DNA of 54,579 nt from Promethearchaeota archaeon (GTDB lineage Archaea; Asgardarchaeota; Lokiarchaeia; Helarchaeales; RDOG01), in assembly GCA_011365055.1 (NCBI GenBank), contig RDOG01000025.1, positions 1 to 54,579 on the forward strand, read 5' to 3'. Positions within the stretch are counted from its first letter, which is position 1. Each line of letters starts with the position of its first letter. The notes under the pieces were generated by a model that ran no database searches, had not been told where the DNA came from, and worked only from the letters and a program-made list of their open reading frames with translations. Below, one piece after another: positions 1-8,370 of this stretch. The translations under genes and the position numbers were made by a program.

Positions 1-246
1 ACTTGTATAGTTCGTGGAAATGCTAATTTGAGAATTGGGTAAGGTTGGTGTTATATAGTCTGAGATGTTTATCGTTCGATTAGATGCGTCTTTACTCGCA
101 TCAATAGTCAAGTCTGGAATGGAAACTGAGAAATTGATGCCAAGAGGACCTTGAGGTCTTGGAAGAAATACTAAGATGAGAATGATACTTGTAATGACTA
201 TTCCTGAGATTCCAATTGTCAAAATTTTTTTTGTTTTTGATTTCAA
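1..246 (-). CDS. Membrane-anchored extracellular protein, N-terminal part only
   Basis: This minus-strand reading frame runs off the left edge, so only its first 82 residues are visible. It starts at a TTG (246) with a purine-rich AAGGAAGGGAT ribosome-binding site about 7 nt upstream; an in-frame TGA lies further upstream, so no earlier ATG is available. The first residues are lysine-rich, followed by one hydrophobic helix (about residues 8-30) and then a polar segment rich in Thr, Asn and Ser with several N-glycosylation sequons. This is the layout of a signal-anchored or secreted surface protein with its bulk outside the cell. No family can be named because the body of the protein is outside the window. 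Confidence 0.55.
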   Translation of the reverse strand, partial: MKSKTKKILTIGISGIVITSIILILVFLPRPQGPLGINFSVSIPDLTIDASKDASNRTINISDYITPTLPNSQISISTNYTS

Positions 247-688
247 ATGTGAAATCCCTTCCTTAATGTTATTAAGTCAAGAAAGAATGTATTTGACAAA
301 CAAATAATCTTCAGGTTAATTATAAATTTATCTTCAAGAAAAATATTGAATTCCTTTCTTTTCAAATATGAATGGCTGGGCATGAGCGTGAAATCAAGAG
401 AAATGATAACGATTATTAGATATACCTTAACAGATTTAAAATAAAATAAATAGTGATTGAGGATCTTTGGTATGTAACAAAAAATTGAGACATTCACGGT
501 ATATTTTTGATATATTTCTTCACCGTGGTATTTTAAAATCCAAAAAAATTGAATTTAATTTTTGATTAACAATAATCATCCAGATTACAGGATTCTTAAA
601 TTCTTTTTTGGATTCAAAAATCCTACGGTGAAAATATATATTATTGTTATTTTAAAGTCTTAGAAAATTAAAATTTATTTGATAGATT
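247..688. other. 442-base non-coding gap with an inverted repeat
   Basis: This very AT-rich gap separates the partial left-edge gene from the ketopantoate-reductase-like gene. An 84-codon open frame on the minus strand (243-497) is not credible: it is low-complexity and has no coding signature. CACGGT at 495-500 pairs with ACCGTG at 522-527, and the stretch 511-526 recurs inverted at 625-640 with two mismatches. These could be operator arms or a transcript hairpin for the left-edge gene. No tRNA-like structure is visible. Confidence 0.4.
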
Positions 689-1732
689 CTATTTTAAATT
701 ATTTTTTTTAATTTCATTCCAAATATATTCAATTGATAACGGTTCAAATTGTTCGAGTCCAAATTGTTTTTTACAAAGTTCATAGACTGTTTTATTATAC
801 GGCACTTTCAACCCTAATTTATCCGCTAGTTCTAAAAGGTATCCATTTAACGTTTCTAATTCCGACTGCTTTTTTTGTTTCATAATAATATCTTGAGATA
901 TGCTATCAATAAGCATTTTTTTTGCTTTTTTTGTAAAGACAAACTTGGTTATGAAAAAAGGTAATTTAGCTCCAAGTTTAATCATTCTCCAATTAGGAAG
1001 TCCTTCTAATTCATGTTCTTTATATCCTGCAGCCTTGATGATTTGAGTTGCTTCAAGCATCATGTTCGCCACAACCTTTCCAACCTTACTCATTGAACCA
1101 AGTTCATCAAATTTTTTCATTCCCTTACCTATAAGCGCCATTATTGAATTTATGGTATTTAATGCTAATTTGCAATGGATTGCATCTTGAATTTTATCTG
1201 TAATTATTGTCTTGAATCCTTGATTAAATAATTGGGATGTCATCGTCAATAGATCTTGATGTTCATTATTCAGACTCCCTATATATACAGGTCCCTTTGA
1301 TTGATAACAAGTGATTCCTGGTGCATCTATATATGAATTAAAACATAGAACGCTATAAATTACTTTAGAAAAATATTTTGGTAAAATTTGTTGGTTAATA
1401 ACACCATTTTGAAGTGCAAGAACAGGTATATCACCTAATTTAGATGAAATATCTTTTGCAGCATTTTCTAAATCATAATTTTTTACAGAAATTATGACCA
1501 GATCTACTTTTTCTTTTTCAGAAATATCATTAATGATGTTTATTGGAAATGTTTCAGTTTTATTTTTAGAAGAATCTTGGAAAATAGTCAATCCATTTTC
1601 TTTCATTTGCTTTGCATGTTTTCCTCTTGCAGTTAATGATATGTCATTATTATAAGGATACAACCAACCAGCAATGGATGTTCCTACAGCTCCTGCACCA
1701 TATATAATAATCTCAGAATTATTATTAATCAT
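689..1732 (-). CDS. 2-dehydropantoate 2-reductase family protein (ApbA/PanE fold)
   Basis: This is an NAD(P)H-dependent reductase of the ketopantoate reductase family, whose classical member reduces 2-dehydropantoate to pantoate for coenzyme A synthesis. The N-terminal Rossmann domain has the motif GAGAVG (residues 12-17) and a later Arg typical of NADP specificity (TARGK). The helical C-terminal domain has the family pattern around HCKLALNTINSIMALIG, including the conserved Lys and Asn, and ends with an N-x-TVYELCK segment. At 347 residues it is somewhat longer than bacterial PanE (about 300). The start ATG is preceded by AAGGGAAGGGAT. It stands alone, with gaps on both sides, so context does not show whether the substrate is ketopantoate or another 2-oxo acid. 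Confidence 0.85.
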   Translation of the reverse strand: MINNNSEIIIYGAGAVGTSIAGWLYPYNNDISLTARGKHAKQMKENGLTIFQDSSKNKTETFPINIINDISEKEKVDLVIISVKNYDLENAAKDISSKLGDIPVLALQNGVINQQILPKYFSKVIYSVLCFNSYIDAPGITCYQSKGPVYIGSLNNEHQDLLTMTSQLFNQGFKTIITDKIQDAIHCKLALNTINSIMALIGKGMKKFDELGSMSKVGKVVANMMLEATQIIKAAGYKEHELEGLPNWRMIKLGAKLPFFITKFVFTKKAKKMLIDSISQDIIMKQKKQSELETLNGYLLELADKLGLKVPYNKTVYELCKKQFGLEQFEPLSIEYIWNEIKKNNLK

Positions 1733-1866
1733 ATAATCCCTTCCCTTTTTTTATAAGTGTATAAATGTGCTTTAAGATTTATAAATGTTTAATGGAAGAA
1801 AAGAATTTGAAATAGGTTTAAAGACATTCATAAAACGTGTAAATAAACACATATCGAAAAATTAAC

Positions 1867-2925
1867 TTAGGTTTCATTATGGGGATATTTTGGAGGCACT
1901 TTACTTAAAACACGTAACATATTTTCCCCGTAAATTGCAGAAATTTCATGATTAGATAACCCCTCATCAAGTAATGTTGCAGTAAGATTTGGATATTTAC
2001 TAACATCCTCCAATCCCTTAACAGGAATGACCAACCCATCAAGATCCGAGCCAATAGCAACGTGTTTATACCCTGCCATGTCACGTGCTGCAATAATATG
2101 TCGGGCGTAATGTTTTAGAGTATCTCCTCCAAGGAATCCCACAGCATTCATAATTCCAATAACACCATCCGTGCTCGCAACTGCTTTTATTTGGTCTTCA
2201 TCAAGGCCCCTTGGATGGGAATTTACTTTTTTTATCATGGTATGAGATACAATGACGGCCAATTTTTGAGGAATATAATCAAGAATATCGAAAAATCCTT
2301 TTTTAGAAATGTGTGCTAAGTCAATCATCACACCATTTCTAATACATTCATCTATTACGAGCTTGCCATGAGGCGTGATTCCACTATTATTTTTTGAGCC
2401 AAGCCCCATTTTCGGTGATGCTGCAAAATTCGCATTGAAATGTACCAATCCTAGATATCTAACCCCTCGCTTTGCATAAAATTTTATTAATCTCGGATCT
2501 CCATCAATACACGTCGCGCCTTCGAGTCCTAATAAAAATGCAGTTTTTCTTTCTTTTTGAGCCTTAAGAATATCCTCACCGGATCGAGCCATGGTACAAA
2601 GATTCGGGATTTTTCTGGTTACTCGTTCAGCAATATCAATTTGGCTATTGATATTATTTTTATTTCTGCCAAATGGGAAAGGAACCAAACCTAGAAAAAC
2701 TGCACTCACGTTCCCTAGTCGAAATCGAGGAACATCAGCATGAAATAAATAAGCACTTTTTGGAAGAAAACATCTATGCTGCACGGTTAAGTCAATACGC
2801 GTTATTCTTTTTACTAATAATGAGTCTACGTGAAGATCCATGAGAAGACATTTACGATGAAATTTTAATATTTCCTGTGGGGGTTGTTTAGGGTAAGAAT
2901 CTTTCAATTCAGCCCCTCTCTTCAT
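1867..2925 (-). CDS. Membrane-dipeptidase family zinc peptidase (M19)
   Basis: A TIM-barrel metallopeptidase of family M19 (renal dipeptidase/AcdP type), which cleaves dipeptides using two zinc ions. Expected ligands are visible: H32 and D34 in LHVDS, bridging E135 in GLEGA, H205 in DLAHIS and H228 in VSHT. The family strings HPRGLDEDQIKAVA (from about residue 237) and GSDLDG near the C-terminus are present. Length (352) is normal. No signal peptide is seen, so it is probably cytosolic, unlike the animal enzyme. It begins 2 nt after the glyS stop codon, so both are likely on one message. That pairing may be chance, or may link peptide turnover to glycine supply; the second reading is inference. 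Confidence 0.9.
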   Translation of the reverse strand: MKRGAELKDSYPKQPPQEILKFHRKCLLMDLHVDSLLVKRITRIDLTVQHRCFLPKSAYLFHADVPRFRLGNVSAVFLGLVPFPFGRNKNNINSQIDIAERVTRKIPNLCTMARSGEDILKAQKERKTAFLLGLEGATCIDGDPRLIKFYAKRGVRYLGLVHFNANFAASPKMGLGSKNNSGITPHGKLVIDECIRNGVMIDLAHISKKGFFDILDYIPQKLAVIVSHTMIKKVNSHPRGLDEDQIKAVASTDGVIGIMNAVGFLGGDTLKHYARHIIAARDMAGYKHVAIGSDLDGLVIPVKGLEDVSKYPNLTATLLDEGLSNHEISAIYGENMLRVLSKVPPKYPHNET

Positions 2926-2928
2926 TTT

Positions 2929-4476
2929 TTAAATACTTTTAATTTTTTCTTTAATTAATTGAATCAAATCGGAAATCTTAACTCTATCTTGATCTGTTGT
3001 ATCTCTATAGCGTATTGTAACTGTATCATCATTTAAAGTTTGATGATCAATAGTTAAGCAATATGGATAACCTCGTTCGTCTGCACGGGCGTATCTCCTA
3101 CCGATTGAACCAGATACATCCCAAAAACTAGTAATTTCCTCATTTACTAAATCAAAAACAAGTTTTGATTTAGAAACCAGATCTTCATTATTTGATAATA
3201 ATGGAAAAACTCCTAATTTAATTGGAGCTATTTTTGGATCAAATTTAAAAATCGTTTTTCCATCTCTTTCTGAATAAGATTCAAATAATATAGTTAAAAA
3301 TAATCGCTCAATCCCTTGTGATGGTTCAGAAACAACGTAGGGGATCACTTTTTCGTTACTTTGAGGATCTTGATACCCTACAACAGCATTATATCCTTTC
3401 GTGGTTATCAATTTCTCATCAGCTAAATCAAGATTATTCTCGTAATGTCTAACATGTTGAGACAAATCAAATGTGGTTCTATTAGCATTTCCATGAATTT
3501 CTTTCCAACCAAATGGAAAATTATATTCAATATCCCAAGTTTCTAAAGAATAATGCGATTTTTCTTCGGGTAGATGCTGTCTTGCTCTTAAATTCTCTAA
3601 CTTTATTCCTAAATCCTTAAACCATTTTAAAAACTCAACCAACCAATAGCAATGCCATTCGGTTAAGATAATTTTTTTATCAAGTAATTCTTTTGCCTGC
3701 ATCCATTTTTCTGGTTCTTTATTCTTTTGCATTTCAGCAGATAGTACTTGGAATTTAAAATTCTTTATTTCATCGAAGTATGGACATTTATTTAATTGTT
3801 CTGGGTGAATGAAGTATTCTATCTCAAATTGTTCGAATTCCCTCATTCGAAATAAGAAATTTCTTGGTGAAATTTCATTTCTATATGCTTTCCCTACTTG
3901 TGCAATACCAAATGGTAATTTTAACCTATACGCATTTTGAATTCTTCTAAAATTAATGAAAATTAATTGGGCAGTTTCGGGTCTTAGGTATGCAACATCA
4001 TCTTCGGTGCTTTCTGCGCCAATATAGGTCTTGAACATTAAATTAAAGGATTTTAATTCTGAAAGTTCGCCTTTACAATAGGGACATGCAATTTTATTTT
4101 CGTTTTTTAAATCCTCCATTTCCTGAAACGATAATCCATCGACTTGTATCTCTAACTTTTCTTCAAGTAAGTGATCCAAACGTATTTTCTTCTTACATTT
4201 AAGGCAAGATACGAGTGGATCATTGAATCTATCGATATGGCCACTTGCTTTCCAAGTTTTAGGATTAGTTATGATACTTCCATCAATACCAACCACATCT
4301 ACTCGTTTTCTAACGAATCTATCCCACATGTCACGTTTAATATTTTCTTTTAACTCAACTCCTAGTGGTCCCATATCATAAAATCCAGCTAATCCCCCAT
4401 ATATTTCTCCAGAGGGAAATACTATGCCATTTTTAGAACATAGAGAAACTAGCTTCGAAAACAAATCCTTTTCCAA
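2929..4476 (-). CDS. glyS: Glycyl-tRNA synthetase
   Basis: A class II synthetase of the alpha-2 (archaeal, eukaryotic, Thermus) type that charges tRNA-Gly. The start is TTG with GGTGA about 7 nt upstream. The N-terminal catalytic domain opens with GIVFPSGEIYGGLAGFYD. An insertion carries two zinc knuckles (CLKCKKK and CPYCKGE). Motif 2 appears as YRNEISPRNFLFRMREFEQF and motif 3 as PSQGIERLFL. The C-terminal HGTP anticodon-binding domain ends with GRRYARADERGYPYCLTID. Length 515 is at the compact end for the family. The M19 dipeptidase follows immediately on the same strand. A divergent HEAT-repeat gene lies upstream, sharing a 197-nt promoter region. Confidence 0.97.
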   Translation of the reverse strand: MEKDLFSKLVSLCSKNGIVFPSGEIYGGLAGFYDMGPLGVELKENIKRDMWDRFVRKRVDVVGIDGSIITNPKTWKASGHIDRFNDPLVSCLKCKKKIRLDHLLEEKLEIQVDGLSFQEMEDLKNENKIACPYCKGELSELKSFNLMFKTYIGAESTEDDVAYLRPETAQLIFINFRRIQNAYRLKLPFGIAQVGKAYRNEISPRNFLFRMREFEQFEIEYFIHPEQLNKCPYFDEIKNFKFQVLSAEMQKNKEPEKWMQAKELLDKKIILTEWHCYWLVEFLKWFKDLGIKLENLRARQHLPEEKSHYSLETWDIEYNFPFGWKEIHGNANRTTFDLSQHVRHYENNLDLADEKLITTKGYNAVVGYQDPQSNEKVIPYVVSEPSQGIERLFLTILFESYSERDGKTIFKFDPKIAPIKLGVFPLLSNNEDLVSKSKLVFDLVNEEITSFWDVSGSIGRRYARADERGYPYCLTIDHQTLNDDTVTIRYRDTTDQDRVKISDLIQLIKEKIKSI

Positions 4477-4673
4477 AAAATTTCACCATCAAATCAAGTC
4501 ATGTCATGAAAGGAATAATGATATAATGCAATGAACATGATATCGAATATCTTAGATATTCGTTTATAATAAAGAATTAAAAACTTTTCATCTGATCTAT
4601 CAGATATATAAATCTGAAAAACTAAATAATCTCTTAGCTTAGAACTTTTTATTAAAAAAGAAAGGGATTTTAA

Positions 4674-5429
4674 TTGAGTGAGAATGAAGGTATTGACTCA
4701 TTAATTAATAAATTATTGAATGACGAAGATTATAACGAGAGAATGGAAGCTGCATTTGATCTCGGAAATTTAAAAGATAAAAAAGCTATCGATCCCCTTC
4801 TTAAAGCATTAAAAGATAATAATCCACAAGTTAAAAAATTTGCAGCTATTTCTGTGGGAAAATTTTTAGATCCTAAGGCTGTGGAACCTTTATTAAAATT
4901 AACTCGTGATAAAGACAACCATGTTAGATATGGAGCTGTTGTTGGGTTAAGTGGTTATAAGCAAGATGCGATTGCAAGCAGATTTATAGAATTATTAAAC
5001 GATATGGAATCTGATAAAGACATAAAATTAGCTATACTGAATGCAATTGAAGGATATAAAGATAATAACCTAGTTGATCCGTTACTAGATTACTGGATCA
5101 AAGCGCAGCATGGATCCGTGAAAAGTAAAATCATAGAAATTTGTAATTCTTGGTATGATAGTCTGTCCAATCAGCAAGTTGAGAGAATTAAACAACTTTT
5201 AGATCAAATTTTAGATGACCGTATCCGAGATCTTGGGTCTCATAGGATACTTGGTGTTCGGTATGAGAGCGGATTAGAAATAACCGCAGGTGAAATTGCA
5301 TTAGAAATCATAATGAAAAATAAAAATTTTGTATCTGAAAAACACATAAAACTTATAGAAAATTTAATTGAACGGGATGATTATACCAAGGAGATTGCAG
5401 AAGAACTATTAGAATTTTTGAAACATTAA
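4674..5429 (+). CDS. HEAT-repeat (PBS-lyase-like) protein
   Basis: An all-helical solenoid protein of 251 residues. About three clear HEAT repeats of roughly 31 residues occupy the N-terminal half, each with the pattern DPLLKAL-KD-N--V---AA--LG (for example AIDPLLKALKDNNPQVKKFA and AVEPLLKLTRDKDNHVRYGA). The C-terminal half is helical but more divergent. Such proteins normally bind partners rather than catalyse. The start is TTG with AAAGGGAT about 6 nt upstream; no ATG is available nearby. It is divergent from glyS, and a nucleotidyltransferase gene follows about 100 nt downstream. No specific role can be read from the sequence. Confidence 0.8.
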   Translation: MSENEGIDSLINKLLNDEDYNERMEAAFDLGNLKDKKAIDPLLKALKDNNPQVKKFAAISVGKFLDPKAVEPLLKLTRDKDNHVRYGAVVGLSGYKQDAIASRFIELLNDMESDKDIKLAILNAIEGYKDNNLVDPLLDYWIKAQHGSVKSKIIEICNSWYDSLSNQQVERIKQLLDQILDDRIRDLGSHRILGVRYESGLEITAGEIALEIIMKNKNFVSEKHIKLIENLIERDDYTKEIAEELLEFLKH

Positions 5430-5526
5430 CGCAAATTTTTTGAAAAGATATTAAATTAGTTATTAGAAAATAATAATATCATTTTATTTCAGAATCAATT
5501 ATATCAGTTGTATTTGGTTAAACATT

Positions 5527-6528
5527 ATGGAAGATTATGTAGTTAGAGATGGGGACATCATTTTAACCATTGATGGATTTATTTTTTACGCCGTTGGTTA
5601 TGATCATCCAAAAAATAAAGCAATTTCTTATTTGAAATACATTCCTCAAGTTTTAAAAGAAAAATTTCCGTTAGATTTTATTAAAAATATCTGGTATCAT
5701 GAAAAAATTCCATATATTCGTCCTAAAAAGTTGTATTCACCCGAAAATTTTAAGAAAATTTTAAATTCTTTCAAAGAATTTTTTCCTTCCTATTTGCATT
5801 CTAGCAATACAATTCAAAAAGAAATTTTTGTTGTTCCAACAGATAAAATCAAACGAGTATTCGTCCCGAAAGAAGGATTGCAGGAATTAATTCAAAAGAA
5901 AAATAAAGATAAATTAGAAGAATTTGCTTTAGATTTGATTCATTTTTTATCCGAAAAGAGTAACATACCTTTAAAGCAGTTTGGTCTTCATGGATCTTTA
6001 TTAACTGGCATGCATTCTGAACAAAGCGATGTTGATATTGGTGTGTACAATCACTTGAACTATAATAAATTAAAAGACGCTATTAAGAAATTGGTAGAAA
6101 ATAAGGAAGTTAATTACCTTTTTGAGATAGAATCTGATACTTGGAGATTTAATAAATGTGAATACAGGGGAAAAAAATTCGTATTCAATGCAATTCGAGA
6201 TTTAAATCAAGTCAAAAATGCATATAATTATACCCAATATGAGCCACAATCCGTTATCAAAGGTACTGCAGTAATAACCGATATATCAGAAGCTGCATAC
6301 CGACCTGCACTTTACAAAATCAAAGAAGTTGAAGGTAAATTTGATGAATTAATTCCTTCTCAAGTAGTCTCAATGATTGGAGAGTATAGAGATATTGTAC
6401 GAGTGGGTCAAAGGATTGAATTTCGCGGATTATTAGAAAAAGTAATAGATAAAAGGTCAAATTCAGAATACTCGAGGATATTTATAGGCTCTGAAAACGA
6501 GGGCGAATATGTTAAACCTATAATTTAA
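5527..6528 (+). CDS. Nucleotidyltransferase-domain protein (pol-beta fold)
   Basis: A 333-residue protein with a polymerase-beta-type nucleotidyltransferase core in the middle: GLHGSLLTGMHSEQSDVDIG (about residues 157-176) supplies the helix-capping GS and the metal-binding DxD. The N-terminal 120 residues and the C-terminal part, which ends in a small beta-rich domain, are not assigned. The architecture resembles predicted archaeal nucleotidyltransferases of unknown substrate; RNA 3'-end, antibiotic or protein modification are all possible. Its last 11 nt overlap the convergent pstK gene. Catalytic class is firm; substrate unknown. Confidence 0.75.
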   Translation: MEDYVVRDGDIILTIDGFIFYAVGYDHPKNKAISYLKYIPQVLKEKFPLDFIKNIWYHEKIPYIRPKKLYSPENFKKILNSFKEFFPSYLHSSNTIQKEIFVVPTDKIKRVFVPKEGLQELIQKKNKDKLEEFALDLIHFLSEKSNIPLKQFGLHGSLLTGMHSEQSDVDIGVYNHLNYNKLKDAIKKLVENKEVNYLFEIESDTWRFNKCEYRGKKFVFNAIRDLNQVKNAYNYTQYEPQSVIKGTAVITDISEAAYRPALYKIKEVEGKFDELIPSQVVSMIGEYRDIVRVGQRIEFRGLLEKVIDKRSNSEYSRIFIGSENEGEYVKPII

Positions 6529-7282
6529 TTTTACCGAATTTTTCATCCAAGAATTTATAGAATTTTTCTTTTATTGCTTTTAAATTATAGCTTTCTTCCA
6601 AAGAATGTTTTAAAAATTCTTTTCTAAATTTACTAATTTCCTTAGGATTTTCTCCATGAAGCTCAATGTATCCGCTCACTAAATCTCGTGTAATTTTATC
6701 TATTTCCTCAGCCAAACCCAATTCGGCTTGTTCACGAATGGAAAGTATTTCTAATTTCTTATATAAATAAGGGCGTAATTTTTCCGCTAATTTTATCGCT
6801 TCTTCCTTTGGTGGATTAGCTCCCGTAACTTTATAAAAATAATTGTCCCATTTATATTTCTGACCGGGTTTATCAAATTTTTCGTAAATCTTTTCGATTA
6901 CATTCTGTGGTATTGGTAATCCCCGCTCTTCATTTCTTTTGAGCGCTTCTTCTAAAGTTATTTCAAAGTAAATAATAAGAAAAACAGTACGATTTTCACG
7001 TGCTATCTCTTTTAATTCATGTCTCATTGATTGATAATAATTAAGATCATCGCTAATAACGTGATATCCTTGTTTTAAATATTTATCAATTCTATAAAGA
7101 CTTTGATCCTTGATAAATAATTCCATGCTTGGATCGAATTCTATATTATATACCTTTCTCCGAATTTCATCGGAATCAACGATTTCTACAACAACTCCTC
7201 GATGTTTTTCCAATTGTTTTTTAATTTCATTTGCAAAAGTTGATTTCCCCGAAGCTGGAATCCCAGAAAAAATTACCAACAT
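6518..7282 (-). CDS. pstK: L-seryl-tRNA(Sec) kinase (PSTK)
   Basis: A P-loop kinase that phosphorylates Ser-tRNA(Sec) to Sep-tRNA(Sec), the archaeal/eukaryotic route to selenocysteine. The P-loop is GIPASGKS (residues 7-14). A DDLNYYQSMRHELKEIA segment and RNEERGLPIPQNVIEKIYEK, followed by FDKPGQKYKWD, match the Methanocaldococcus PSTK pattern from memory. The helical C-terminal part (TRDLVSGYIE through FRKEFL) corresponds to its tRNA-binding domain, and length (254) fits. A TTTTTAAAA box centred about 29 nt upstream of the ATG suggests a leaderless message. It is divergent from tatD. The related Kti12 family is the alternative, but the full-length match to PSTK makes that less likely. Confidence 0.85.
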   Translation of the reverse strand: MLVIFSGIPASGKSTFANEIKKQLEKHRGVVVEIVDSDEIRRKVYNIEFDPSMELFIKDQSLYRIDKYLKQGYHVISDDLNYYQSMRHELKEIARENRTVFLIIYFEITLEEALKRNEERGLPIPQNVIEKIYEKFDKPGQKYKWDNYFYKVTGANPPKEEAIKLAEKLRPYLYKKLEILSIREQAELGLAEEIDKITRDLVSGYIELHGENPKEISKFRKEFLKHSLEESYNLKAIKEKFYKFLDEKFGKIKL

Positions 7283-7410
7283 TAGCTAATTATTGTTATT
7301 TGTATGTTTTAAAAACTTCGATGATGTTTTTTTATTAATTTATTTTATCAAAATATTTCTCTAAAATGATGAAAGATTTTAATTCCGTGAGAAAATTCCT
7401 AGCTTAAGGT

Positions 7411-7420
7411 CTTTATAAAT
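7411..7420 (+). promoter_or_regulatory. TATA box for the tatD gene
   Basis: CTTTATAAAT stands 75 nt upstream of the tatD start and reads like an archaeal TATA element, with purines just before it. A start about 25 nt downstream would leave a leader of roughly 50 nt. Assignment is from sequence alone. Confidence 0.45.
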
Positions 7421-7494
7421 AAAAATGTTGATTATTTCATAAAATAAACATAGAATATATTGTTTCCTTCATAAATAATTTTTAAAGAGATTTC

Positions 7495-8268
7495 GTGCAT
7501 AACATGTTAATTGATTCTCATTGCCATCTTGATTGGAAATCATTCAAAGATGAAATAGTAAAAGTGATTGAAAGGGCAAAAAAAAATGATTTGATTGCTG
7601 CGGTTACAAGTACTATTGGTGAAGAAATTACTGAAACGTTAAAAATTGTTGAAAGATTTCCAAATTTTGTTTATTATACCTTAGGCTTACACCCTCCAAA
7701 AGCGACAGATCAAGCATTTAATATCACCAGGAAATTAATCTTAAAACATCAAAAGGAAATCCGAGCAATTGGAGAAGTGGGTTTAGATTATTACTGGATT
7801 AAGGATGAACGTCAAAGAAGGAAACAACAAGAAATTTTTATAAAATTCATAAAATTCGCGAATGAATTAGAGAAACCATTGGTCATACACGTTCGAAAGG
7901 CAGATGATGATGCATTAAAGATATTAGAGCAGACTGTTAATGAATCTCAAAAAGTCTTGTTGCATTGCTTCAGTGGTAATTCGGAACATTTACAACGAGC
8001 ACTTGAAAATAAATTTTTAATATCCGTGCCGACCAGCGTGGTGAACAGAAAAGTTCATAAAAATTCAGCAAAAAGAACACCTTTAGATTTCATGGTATTA
8101 GAAACGGATGCACCCTTTTTATCACCTATTCCTAACGAAAATAGAAACGAGCCTGCTAATATTAAAATAAGTTGTCAAAAAGTAGCTGAAATAAAAAGTG
8201 TTAGTTTTAAAGAAGTTGCAGAAAAAACTACACGAAACGCAATTAATTTTTTTGATTTGGATTTATGA
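7495..8268 (+). CDS. TatD-family metal-dependent DNase
   Basis: A TIM-barrel hydrolase of the TatD family, known from bacteria and eukaryotes as a 3'-5' exonuclease acting on DNA. The metal ligands are visible in order: HCHLD near the N-terminus, GEVGLDYYW (metal-bridging Glu), IHVRKA, LLHCFSG and LETDAPFL. Length 257 is typical. Two starts are possible: GTG at 7495, or ATG at 7504, which gives the more usual MLIDSHCHL. It is divergent from pstK and followed by the methylmalonyl-CoA mutase gene on the same strand after 102 nt, so it is probably transcribed alone. Confidence 0.92.
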   Translation: MHNMLIDSHCHLDWKSFKDEIVKVIERAKKNDLIAAVTSTIGEEITETLKIVERFPNFVYYTLGLHPPKATDQAFNITRKLILKHQKEIRAIGEVGLDYYWIKDERQRRKQQEIFIKFIKFANELEKPLVIHVRKADDDALKILEQTVNESQKVLLHCFSGNSEHLQRALENKFLISVPTSVVNRKVHKNSAKRTPLDFMVLETDAPFLSPIPNENRNEPANIKISCQKVAEIKSVSFKEVAEKTTRNAINFFDLDL

Positions 8269-8370
8269 CATAATTTTTTAATCAAGAATCAAATATATTC
8301 AATTAATCAATCATTTGAATTTCTGTTCATGATAATTATAACCATTATTTCATCATTTTGAGTTGATTAA

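Noticed and set aside
243..497. 84-codon open frame on the minus strand upstream of the left-edge gene
   Set aside because: Low-complexity, no ribosome-binding site, and it overlaps the left-edge gene's start region; it also lacks recognisable features.
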